From CAWHOW01 sp050013795 (GTDB taxonomy: Bacteria > Bacteroidota > Bacteroidia > Bacteroidales > CG2-30-32-10), in contig JBEKEO010000059.1 of assembly GCA_050013795.1 (NCBI GenBank), forward strand, positions 1-14,931: 14,931 bases of DNA, given 5' to 3'. Shown one piece after another: positions 1-5,763 of the stretch (the stretch's first letter is position 1; every line of letters begins with the position of its first letter). The notes under the pieces were generated by a model that saw nothing but the letters and a program-made list of their open reading frames with translations, was not told where the DNA came from and did no database searches. Position numbers and translations under genes: made by a program.

Positions 1-236
1 AAGCCTTTCAATGTTTTATAGCGACAGAAAATATCCTTAATGGCGCGTGCCATCACATGGTGTATGCCGGGCATGCCATTGGCAGAAGGAGGTCCTTCGT
101 AAAATACAAATTGTGGTTTCCCTTCGCGGGTCTCCACGCTCTTTTCAAATATCTTCTTCTCTTCCCAGAATATACGAACATCCTTCCCCAATGCAGGCAG
201 GTCGAGTTGCTTGTATTCTGCGTATTTCTGTTTCAT
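1..236 (-). CDS. ileS: Isoleucyl-tRNA synthetase, N-terminal fragment (runs off the left edge)
   Basis: Class I aminoacyl-tRNA synthetase that charges tRNA-Ile with isoleucine in the cytoplasm; an essential housekeeping enzyme. Only the first 78 codons are in the window. The reverse-strand translation starts MKQKYAEYKQLDLPAL and carries the nucleotide-binding signature FYEGPPSANGMPGIHH at about residues 45-60, where GIHH is the HIGH motif. It is followed by VMARAIKDIFCRYKTLKG, which fits bacterial IleRS with the Bacteroidetes-style short N-terminus. The start is the ATG at 236-234. It is the only ATG near the conserved N-terminus, and no Shine-Dalgarno precedes it. Upstream, 265-272 reads TACCTTTG on this strand, a Bacteroidota -7 box. 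The KMSKS motif and the tRNA-binding domains lie outside the window. ValRS and LeuRS have different residues around HIGH, so IleRS is a confident call. Confidence 0.95.
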   Translation of the reverse strand, partial: MKQKYAEYKQLDLPALGKDVRIFWEEKKIFEKSVETREGKPQFVFYEGPPSANGMPGIHHVMARAIKDIFCRYKTLKG

Positions 237-264
237 TAAATGCCGTCTTGATTTTATAAGCTGG

Positions 265-272
265 CAAAGGTA
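265..272 (-). promoter_or_regulatory. Putative -7 box of the ileS promoter
   Basis: On the reverse strand this reads TACCTTTG followed by C, a full match to the Bacteroidota -7 consensus TAnnTTTG. It sits about 29 bases upstream of the ileS ATG. No clear -33 TTTG is visible at the usual spacing, so the call rests on the -7 box and its position. Confidence 0.5.
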
Positions 273-367
273 TGAAAAAAAGGGAAATTAAAAATAGTAT
301 ATTTCAATGTGCTGAAACTCTTTTAAAAAACAGTTCGGAAATTTTTATCACAGAAAATGGCCTGATG

Positions 368-379
368 AGGCTAAAGCCT
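368..379. repeat. REP-like palindrome AGGCTAAAGCCT
   Basis: Short inverted repeat (AGGCT/AGCCT around AA) in the gene-free stretch 237-652. It shares the GGCTAAAGCC core with the palindrome at 7641-7654. Short palindromes with a central TAAAG are common between Bacteroidota genes and resemble REP elements mobilised by RAYT (REP-associated tyrosine transposase) proteins. No RAYT gene is in the window. Confidence 0.5.
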
Positions 380-403
380 TTTATTTCCAATAGTTTTGTA
401 TAG

Positions 404-423
404 CCACGACCTTAAGGTCGTGG
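404..423. repeat. 20-bp perfect palindrome, REP-like
   Basis: A perfect 20-bp inverted repeat made of CCACGACCTT followed directly by its reverse complement. As RNA it would fold into a hairpin. It has no T tract on either side, so it is not an obvious terminator. It is one of at least four different palindromes packed into 237-652, which argues for a REP or BIME-like cluster between ileS and the gene at 653. Confidence 0.6.
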
Positions 424-448
424 TAATTGATGAATCCCGCTAATATCA

Positions 449-462
449 GGGACTTTAGTCCC
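449..462. repeat. REP-like palindrome GGGACTTTAGTCCC
   Basis: Inverted repeat GGGAC-TTTA-GTCCC lying 25 bases after the 20-bp palindrome. The central TTTA/TAAA is shared in form with the other palindromes here (368-379, 7641-7654). Confidence 0.5.
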
Positions 463-548
463 ATACTTTAAAAATTTACCGAAGTATTGTTAAAAAAAGC
501 AGTTAGAAACTGTTTAGGATTTAATTTTTTAATACGGGTATTTTTGGG

Positions 549-633
549 AAAATCAATTTGAATGCCCCCGCCCTAAAGGGTGCAAATTGATTTTCAACAC
601 ACCCTTCAGGGTTGGGGCAAATGTTGAAAATCA
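549..633. repeat. Nested pair of inverted repeats (BIME-like REP cluster)
   Basis: Two hairpins share sequence. First, AAAATCAATTTG (549-560) pairs with CAAATTGATTTT (583-594) around an inner palindrome-like core GCCCTAAAGGGTG. Second, TGATTTTCAACA (588-599) pairs with TGTTGAAAATCA (622-633) around CACCCTTCAGGGTTGGGG. The two cores are about 16/19 matched as reverse complements of each other. The arms 583-594 and 588-599 overlap, so only one hairpin can form fully at a time. This is the head-to-head arrangement expected of paired REP elements. The rest of 237-652 shows no gene. Confidence 0.6.
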
Positions 634-652
634 TTAATGTAAAATTTTTGAA

Positions 653-1276
653 TTAAATTTTATACAGTCCTTTTTTATCTGCTCCCATCAGTCCGGCTTT
701 GAATAATCTGTCATCGACCTGACGGAGCGATTTTGCTTCTTTTGGAGTAATGATGGTATAGGTACGAAGTGTGTCAAGGTGATCGGAAATGTTTTCCAGA
801 TCGGTTTGGCTGGTTTGCCAACCGGGAAATAACTTGTTTGAAAGATATAAAGGATGTGTATATGCCCTCAGCGTAAGCTCTCTTTTTGTATTAAAATAAT
901 TATCAAAGTAGGAAAGCACTAACTCTCTTATTGAGCTATATACAGGCGATCTGTAGCGCAGTCCTGTGAAGTTTGATTTGGCAAGACTGCCGTATTTGCC
1001 GTTCTTTTTATAGATTGCCAATGCATGACCATCGTCGCGGACGGCAATAATGTAAACAATAACGGGCGTGTAACCTATAAACTCTAATGCTGCTGCTGCA
1101 AATATTGCGCCTTCCAAGCAATGGGCTTTGCGGTGGCGCATCACTCCGCACGGCGAAAGGCATGTTTCTCCGGGGTTATAAGGAATGTAATCAAGAAAAG
1201 CCTGTATAGCTTCGGGTGAATTAAAGCTGCGAAGTATCTTTAATTCTTCTTTGTTCCATGATGGCTGTGCATTCAT
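653..1276 (-). CDS. Transglutaminase-like cysteine-hydrolase-fold protein of unknown substrate
   Basis: A 207-aa soluble protein with no signal peptide. The centre reads RHRKAHCLEGAIFAAAAL (Cys53), then DDGHALAIY (His84), then GKYGSLAKSN (Ser101/Asn102). This Cys, His, Asp/Asn order and spacing fits a transglutaminase-like papain-fold core. A further conserved-looking block, LRYRSPVYSSIRELVLSYF, follows. I recall a family of conserved bacterial hypothetical proteins with the same AHCLEGA...DDxH...LRYR.PVY..LREL pattern and no established role. The third catalytic residue is uncertain. Start is the ATG at 1276. A good promoter at 1332-1362 suggests separate transcription from the regulator gene upstream, 102 bases away. 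Product class fairly sure; function unknown. Confidence 0.75.
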   Translation of the reverse strand: MNAQPSWNKEELKILRSFNSPEAIQAFLDYIPYNPGETCLSPCGVMRHRKAHCLEGAIFAAAALEFIGYTPVIVYIIAVRDDGHALAIYKKNGKYGSLAKSNFTGLRYRSPVYSSIRELVLSYFDNYFNTKRELTLRAYTHPLYLSNKLFPGWQTSQTDLENISDHLDTLRTYTIITPKEAKSLRQVDDRLFKAGLMGADKKGLYKI

Positions 1277-1331
1277 TTCCCAGATGCTTTCTCTTTTATA
1301 AACTTCTTTACTTCACCTTTTCTAGCATTTT

Positions 1332-1362
1332 CAAAAGTAAGTTTATTTTCTGTGCTTTCAAA
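1332..1362 (-). promoter_or_regulatory. Bacteroidota-type promoter of the transglutaminase-like gene
   Basis: On the reverse strand: TTTG at 1362-1359, a 19-base spacer, then TACTTTTG at 1339-1332. This is a full match to -33 TTTG / -7 TAnnTTTG at an ideal spacing. The predicted transcription start is near 1326, about 50 bases before the ATG at 1276. Confidence 0.7.
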
Positions 1363-1378
1363 ATAAAGCTATTATATC

Positions 1379-2080
1379 TTATCCTAACCTGCTTATTTCT
1401 TTCAGCTTTTGAAGGTCAAGTATTGCGATTTTTTTCCCATCTGAAGAAATGATACCTTCTTTATCAAAACGAGTCAGAGTATGAATAATGTTTTCCTGCG
1501 AACAGCCTGAAAATTCAGCTAATTCCTTCCGGGTAAGCGTAAGAACAAATTCTTTATTTCTATAAACTTTTTCAGAAAGATATAAAATAATGCCTGCCAC
1601 TTTTCCATTTACGTGCTTATGTGAAAGACTTACAAAATTCAATATCGAATCTTTGAACATAGAAGTTGCAAATTCAATTAAGCGCATGGCAAGCATACTG
1701 TTCTTCAGTGCAATATTTTTTAATACATTAATATCAATCATGCACGCTTCTGATTCTTCAATAGCTACAACAGAAAACATATTTACGGCCTCGTTGAAAA
1801 CATTCATTCCTCCCATTAAGCGGGGAGCATTAACTATAGTAAGAATGAGATTTTTCCCGAATTCATTTTCATAATTAAACTTTACACAACCTTTGGACAG
1901 AAATACAATATGACTGAACTGGCTGTTTTGTTTCAGAATGTTCTCTCCTTTCTTAAATCTTAATTGCGTAGTATTGTTATAAAGAAGCTGAAACTCTTCT
2001 TCATTGATATACTGTCTTACGAGTTTTTTAAAAAGACATAATTCACACTTTTCGAGAGAAGGCTTGCTTAAATTTATCAT
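1379..2080 (-). CDS. Crp/Fnr-family transcriptional regulator
   Basis: A 233-aa protein with an N-terminal cyclic-nucleotide-binding-type beta-roll (about residues 25-130; LRFKKGENILKQNSQFSHIVFLSKGCVKF is typical strand pattern). A long dimerisation helix follows, then a C-terminal winged helix-turn-helix at about 182-210 (LTRKELAEFSGCSQENIIHTLTRFDKEGII). The N-terminus carries C12-x2-C15, with further cysteines at about 65 and in EACMID. These could hold a redox-active centre, but the canonical FNR four-cysteine spacing is not present, so the signal is unknown. The gene is divergent from the four-gene metallocluster-type operon at 2231 across 150 bases that contain a Crp-type palindrome, so that operon and the gene itself are the likely targets. 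Start is the ATG at 2080, with no Shine-Dalgarno. Confidence 0.88.
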   Translation of the reverse strand: MINLSKPSLEKCELCLFKKLVRQYINEEEFQLLYNNTTQLRFKKGENILKQNSQFSHIVFLSKGCVKFNYENEFGKNLILTIVNAPRLMGGMNVFNEAVNMFSVVAIEESEACMIDINVLKNIALKNSMLAMRLIEFATSMFKDSILNFVSLSHKHVNGKVAGIILYLSEKVYRNKEFVLTLTRKELAEFSGCSQENIIHTLTRFDKEGIISSDGKKIAILDLQKLKEISRLG

Positions 2081-2102
2081 ATACTATCTGTTTAAACATT
2101 AT

Positions 2103-2126
2103 AAAGTATGAAATATTTCATACTTT
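2103..2126. promoter_or_regulatory. 24-bp perfect palindrome, probable Crp/Fnr-type operator
   Basis: A perfect 24-bp palindrome centred between 2114 and 2115. Its core is TATGA-N6-TCATA, the same 5-6-5 geometry as the Crp consensus TGTGA-N6-TCACA, with one changed base per half-site. It lies in the leader of the Crp/Fnr gene and about 75 bp upstream of the predicted start site of the divergent operon. That placement would suit activation of the operon together with autorepression. Binding by this regulator is inferred. Confidence 0.6.
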
Positions 2127-2155
2127 CTTGTATTACATTTCACAGTCAATTTCGG

Positions 2156-2184
2156 TTTGCAAATATAACAATAATTTACTTTTG
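2156..2184 (+). promoter_or_regulatory. Predicted promoter of the four-gene operon
   Basis: TTTG at 2156-2159, a 17-base spacer, then TACTTTTG at 2177-2184, matching the Bacteroidota -33/-7 pattern. The predicted start is near 2190, giving a leader of about 40 bases to the ATG at 2231. The -7 box overlaps the left arm of the inverted repeat at 2180-2206. Confidence 0.55.
2160..2167 (-). promoter_or_regulatory. -7 box of the Crp/Fnr gene promoter
   Basis: Reads TATATTTG on the reverse strand, a full match to TAnnTTTG. It lies between the -33 and -7 boxes of the divergent promoter, so the two promoters overlap. No good -33 box is seen for this strand. The predicted leader is about 70 bases and includes the 24-bp palindrome. 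Confidence 0.5.
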
Positions 2185-2206
2185 TCTACTTAATCTATAG
2201 ACAAAA
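2180..2206. promoter_or_regulatory. Inverted repeat over the operon's -7 box and start site
   Basis: TTTTGTCTA (2180-2188) pairs with TAGACAAAA (2198-2206) across 9 bases. The arms are perfect 9-mers. The left arm overlaps the -7 box TACTTTTG and the dyad covers the predicted start, a location suited to repressor binding or to a leader hairpin. The protein that might bind it is unknown; the dyad differs from the 24-bp palindrome. Confidence 0.45.
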
Positions 2207-2230
2207 AGTAATAAATATAAAATAAACAAC

Positions 2231-3061
2231 ATGGATATTAAGAAAATAACCGTCATTGGCGGGATTGGTAAAGATGGACAAGCTGAAAAAGTTAAAAGTT
2301 TTGAGCTTAAAATGGGAGACATTATTAGTATAGTCGGTCCGACTGGTTGCGGAAAAACAACCCTGATTAACGATATAGAATTATTCGCTAATAATAACAC
2401 TCCATCGCAACGAAGAATTTTAATAAATGATGAGCCTATTCCCGAAGACTTTTCATTTGACCCTTCAAAGCATCCTATTGCTCTTATTTCACAGCATACA
2501 AATTTTTTATCAGACTTACCTGTAGGTGAGTTTTTGAAAATTCATTCAAAAATAAGAGGTTCTGAAAATGCTGAAAGCATGATAGAAGAAACACTTGATT
2601 TTGCAAATCAATTGACTGGCGAGGCCATTATTAAAGAAACGGCAATGACCGAATTATCGGGCGGGCAAACAAGGTCGCTTTTAATTGCTGATGCAGTTAT
2701 AATCGGACACTCACCTATTATACTTCTTGATGAAATTGAAAATGCAGGCATCCACAGAACAAAAGCGCTTAAGCTTTTGAAGAAGTATGAAAAGATATTT
2801 GTTTTTGTTACGCATGACCCAAGAATAGCATTGTTATCTGATTTTAGAATAATCATGTCACATGGAGCGATGCAAAAGATGATTACTACCAACGCCGAAG
2901 AAAAAATGGCAGCCATAGGGTTGAAGAAAATTGATGATGTTATGCTTGAATTCAGAAAACTGATAAGGGCGGGCGAGGAAATAACCGATCATATTTTCGG
3001 AGAACAGATAAAAGACTTAGCAATGAATTATCAAATTTATTTAAAAAGAAGAAAAGTATGA
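2231..3061 (+). CDS. Stand-alone ABC-type ATPase of a putative metallocluster assembly operon
   Basis: A 276-aa soluble ATP-binding cassette protein. All ATPase motifs are intact: Walker A GPTGCGKTT (36-44), Q-loop Gln88 (ALISQHTNF), signature LSGGQ (142-146), Walker B IILLDE (163-168) and H-loop THD (His195). About 75 residues after the cassette form a helical tail. No permease or binding-protein gene accompanies it, so it is unlikely to be a transporter. Its neighbours (GTPase, cysteine desulfurase, Fe-S protein) point to a soluble role comparable in concept to SufC, although its sequence is not a typical SufC. The stop overlaps the next start as ATGA (3058-3061), indicating translational coupling. 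It is the first gene of the operon and is divergent from the Crp/Fnr gene. Confidence 0.85.
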   Translation: MDIKKITVIGGIGKDGQAEKVKSFELKMGDIISIVGPTGCGKTTLINDIELFANNNTPSQRRILINDEPIPEDFSFDPSKHPIALISQHTNFLSDLPVGEFLKIHSKIRGSENAESMIEETLDFANQLTGEAIIKETAMTELSGGQTRSLLIADAVIIGHSPIILLDEIENAGIHRTKALKLLKKYEKIFVFVTHDPRIALLSDFRIIMSHGAMQKMITTNAEEKMAAIGLKKIDDVMLEFRKLIRAGEEITDHIFGEQIKDLAMNYQIYLKRRKV

Positions 3062-3759
3062 AACTAATAATTTTTGCAGGACCACCGACATGCGGTAAGA
3101 CAACAGTAATAAGGCAAGTTGTACGCAGGATAATAAAGAAGAATTTAAAACCCGCCTATCTAAAAATAGATGTGCTGTATGCTGATGAAGACCAGCAGCT
3201 GAAAAAGGAATTTAATATCCCGACCAAGAAAATATATTCAGGTGAGCTTTGCCCCGACCATTGCAATGTGGTTGTATTGGATGAAGTTGTTGAATGGGCG
3301 GAACAGGAAGGAGCCGAATATTTGTTTGTGGAAACAGCAGGGCTTTGTTTAAGGTGCTCGCCTTATATTGAAAATTCACTGGGTATTGTAGTGCTTGAAG
3401 CAACAAGCGGAATGAACCTGCCGAGAAAAATAGGCCCCATGCTGACATTAGCAGATATTAGTGTAATAACAAAGATTGACCTAGTATCACAGGCAGAACG
3501 TGAAGTATTCAGGTATAGGATACTTGAAGCTGCAAAGGGAATAACAGTTGTTGAAAGCAATGCTTTGTACGGAATAGGAATTGACCCCATTGTGAGGGAT
3601 ATTTTAAAATCGAAAGACATTGAAAAGCCAATGTTCTTAAAAGGAAATCCACCTGTTGGGACATGCACTATTTGTGTAGGGAAAAAAGAAATAGGTGCAA
3701 AAAATCACTTCGGAGTTCTTCGTACAATGGAAAATGATTTGTTTTATGTCGGAGAATAA
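3058..3759 (+). CDS. SIMIBI-class GTPase (HypB/UreG/CobW-like) with three paired-cysteine motifs
   Basis: A 233-aa P-loop GTPase. It has Walker A GPPTCGKTT (8-16), a VETAG motif at 91-95 where CobW, HypB and UreG have similar ExxG sequences, and TKID at 138-141 as the guanine-specificity motif. Paired cysteines recur: C65-PDH-C69, C97-LR-C100 and C203-TI-C206. These are candidate metal or Fe-S ligands. Known members of this class insert nickel (HypB, UreG) or handle zinc or cobalt (CobW). Which metal or cluster this one handles cannot be told. It overlaps the upstream gene by 4 bases and the downstream desulfurase by 14 bases, so the products very likely work together. CooC-like and other MinD-type ATPases are less likely because of the TKID motif. 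Confidence 0.8.
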   Translation: MKLIIFAGPPTCGKTTVIRQVVRRIIKKNLKPAYLKIDVLYADEDQQLKKEFNIPTKKIYSGELCPDHCNVVVLDEVVEWAEQEGAEYLFVETAGLCLRCSPYIENSLGIVVLEATSGMNLPRKIGPMLTLADISVITKIDLVSQAEREVFRYRILEAAKGITVVESNALYGIGIDPIVRDILKSKDIEKPMFLKGNPPVGTCTICVGKKEIGAKNHFGVLRTMENDLFYVGE

Positions 3760-4927
3760 TACAAAAAAAATATACCTTGATAATGCAGCTACAACCCAAA
3801 TAGATAAAAGGGTTTTAGAAGCAATGATGCCTTACCTGACGTATTGTTTTGGTAATGCTTCAAGTCTGCATTCACATGGTACTGAATCAAAAAATGCATT
3901 AGATGTATGCAGAAAAAAATTTGCAGACTTTCTGAATGTGTCTTCTGATGAAATTATTTTCACTTCAAGTGGAACAGAATCAAATAACCTTGCGCTTAAA
4001 GGAATCGCTTTTGCAAACAGAAGTAAAGGCAACCATATTATTGTTTCTTCCATTGAGCATGATTGTATTTTAAATACCTGCAGGTGGCTTGAAACTCAAG
4101 GTTTTTATGTAACCTATCTTCCAGTAGATGGAAACGGGATAGTCGATATTGATTCACTTAAAAAATTTATTAGTCCTAAAACTATTCTCGTTTCTTTAAT
4201 GCATGCAAATAACGAGATTGGAACTGTTCAACCCCTAATGGAAATTGGTAAAATTTGCAGGGAAGAAAATATTATATTTCATTCGGATGCATGTCAGAGT
4301 TTTGGGAAAATTCCTCTTGACATCAATAAAATGCAGCTTGACCTTCTTACATTAAATTCTCATAAAATATATGGACCAAAAGGTGTTGGTGCTTTATATA
4401 TTAAAAGGGGTTTGAAAATTACACCATGGCTACATGGAGGAGGACAGGAGTTCGGAATGCGTTCTTCAACCGAAAACATTGCAGGAATTGCAGGTTTTGT
4501 AAAAGCTGCCGAGTTATGTATAAGTGAAATGGAAACAGAATCAAAGCGGCTTTCAAACCTTCGGGATAAAATCGTAAAAGAATTACAGAACAGGTACGAA
4601 GGCTTTTATATTAACGGGAGCATGACGCACCGCTTGCCGAACAATTTGAATTTTGCTATAAGCGGTTTGGAGGGAGAGACAATAAGGATATTGCTGATGC
4701 TTGATGAAAAAGGAATTGCTGTCTCCACAGGTTCAGCCTGTTCAAATAATGATACTACCAAAAGCGCTTCGCATGTGTTGCAGGCTATAGGCAGTGACCC
4801 GTTTCAGGCAAGAGGCGCCATCAGGGTAGGATTGGGAAGATTCACTACCGAAGAGGATATAGATTATTTTATCGAAATTTTAATTAATGTTATACAAGAA
4901 TTAAAACCAATTTTTTCAAATAATTGA
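3746..4927 (+). CDS. Cysteine desulfurase, NifS/IscS type
   Basis: PLP-dependent enzyme that takes sulfur from L-cysteine as an enzyme-bound persulfide and passes it on for Fe-S or other sulfur chemistry. The protein is 393 aa, a normal family length. Visible residues are the N-terminal YLDNAATT (10-17), SSGTESNNLA (74-83), His105 in IEHD, SDACQ (180-184), PLP lysine 207 in NSHKIYGPKGVGA, and the persulfide cysteine 332 in STGSACSNN, so it appears active. I chose the ATG at 3746 (MSENNTKKIYLDNAATT) because it gives the conserved N-terminus. A longer in-frame start at 3695 would sit deep inside the GTPase gene. It lies inside a dedicated operon rather than beside iscU or sufB genes, which suggests a specialised sulfur donor. 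Confidence 0.92.
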   Translation: MSENNTKKIYLDNAATTQIDKRVLEAMMPYLTYCFGNASSLHSHGTESKNALDVCRKKFADFLNVSSDEIIFTSSGTESNNLALKGIAFANRSKGNHIIVSSIEHDCILNTCRWLETQGFYVTYLPVDGNGIVDIDSLKKFISPKTILVSLMHANNEIGTVQPLMEIGKICREENIIFHSDACQSFGKIPLDINKMQLDLLTLNSHKIYGPKGVGALYIKRGLKITPWLHGGGQEFGMRSSTENIAGIAGFVKAAELCISEMETESKRLSNLRDKIVKELQNRYEGFYINGSMTHRLPNNLNFAISGLEGETIRILLMLDEKGIAVSTGSACSNNDTTKSASHVLQAIGSDPFQARGAIRVGLGRFTTEEDIDYFIEILINVIQELKPIFSNN

Positions 4928-4931
4928 TATA

Positions 4932-5621
4932 ATGGAAACAATTACACAAAAGAAAACATTAGACATGCTCCCGAAATTAGATTGCGGAGCATGTGGATAC
5001 AAGACTTGCATTGATTTTGCAAACAAGGTTGATAATGGTGATGAAGACCTGAAATTATGTATTCATATTGCCGATAAAATAGATAATCAAGCTGAATCGA
5101 AAGAATGCTTTATCTGTGCAAAAGAGGGTGCGGGTATGGGTGATAAACTTGGATGGAAGGATAATTTGAAACGTGATTTTGATTTTATATTAGATTGTTT
5201 CCCAAACGAACCCGGTCCAAAGGAAACCATACTTCCTTACAATCCAACATTAGTAAAAGAACTTGGAGTAAAAAAAGGTGACGTTATGATAGGCCGCCCA
5301 ATGGGAATGTCGTGCGGTTGCCCCATCACTCATTGTGGTGTTGTTTCATCAGTCGATGCAAGGAATGGTGTTATTTACTGGAATGTTACAGGGCCATTAA
5401 GACCACGTTCAGAAGGTTTTGTTGATATAGGTTATTACGTTTCACAGGCGTATGAAGGAATTATTAAAGAATCGAAAGAAGAGATTAAACTTGGAGTAAG
5501 GTATTGGTTCCTGCCACGCCGCTGTATGCTTCAATGGAGGCATAGTGGTTTAGTTAATGCTGTAACTAAATTAAAAGACGGAAGCTATAAAGTGAGAATA
5601 GAAGGTTTGCTGATAGGTTAA
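4932..5621 (+). CDS. Cysteine-rich (Fe-S)-binding protein with a CdhE/RnfB-type N-terminal cluster domain
   Basis: A 229-aa soluble protein. The N-terminus has C18-x2-C21-x4-C26-x16-C43 (DCGACGYKTC), the four-cysteine spacing of the [4Fe-4S] domain found in RnfB and the CODH/ACS gamma subunit. C59-x2-C62 follows. A second conserved-looking block, GRPMGMSCGCPITHCGVV, carries C128, C130, His134 and C135, and a late RRCMLQWRHSG has C198. The remainder is not a domain I recognise. It starts 4 bases after the desulfurase stop and is the last gene of the operon. It may be the scaffold, the carrier or the client enzyme of the system encoded upstream. A corrinoid-protein-linked role is possible from the gamma-subunit likeness but is not shown by any neighbour. 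Confidence 0.8.
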   Translation: METITQKKTLDMLPKLDCGACGYKTCIDFANKVDNGDEDLKLCIHIADKIDNQAESKECFICAKEGAGMGDKLGWKDNLKRDFDFILDCFPNEPGPKETILPYNPTLVKELGVKKGDVMIGRPMGMSCGCPITHCGVVSSVDARNGVIYWNVTGPLRPRSEGFVDIGYYVSQAYEGIIKESKEEIKLGVRYWFLPRRCMLQWRHSGLVNAVTKLKDGSYKVRIEGLLIG

Positions 5622-5710
5622 TTGTTATTATGTCACACATCCAATTGTTTTTTATGATTTTTATCAATCATATAATCCTCTTTTACAAGTTCATTAATCT
5701 AAATACATAG

Positions 5711-5738
5711 AAAAAGCCCCGCCATTTCGGCAGGGCTT
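5711..5738 (-). terminator. Hairpin terminator, U tract on the minus strand
   Basis: Stem AAGCCCCGCC (5714-5723) and GGCAGGGCTT (5729-5738) with loop ATTTC and one mismatch. The A run 5711-5715 becomes a U tract only on the minus strand. On the plus strand the stem is followed by CAAGCG, so termination of the Fe-S operon here would be weak. It lies 90 bases after the operon's stop codon. Confidence 0.5.
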
Positions 5739-5763
5739 CAAGCGTCTTGGAAGGTTAGGCAGG

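Noticed and set aside
47..259. Plus-strand reading frames over the left edge
   Set aside because: They are antisense shadows of ileS, whose translation matches IleRS residue by residue.
1379..2080. Bona fide oxygen sensor FNR
   Set aside because: Only one N-terminal CxxC is seen; the four-cysteine FNR set with its usual spacing is absent, so only family level is claimed.
2231..3061. Import ABC transporter ATPase or canonical SufC
   Set aside because: No permease or binding protein follows, and no SufB/SufD genes are present; kept as a generic soluble ABC ATPase.
3695..3745. Longer N-terminus for the cysteine desulfurase
   Set aside because: It would overlap the GTPase gene by 65 bases and add 17 residues before the conserved YLDNAATT start; the ATG at 3746 fits the family.
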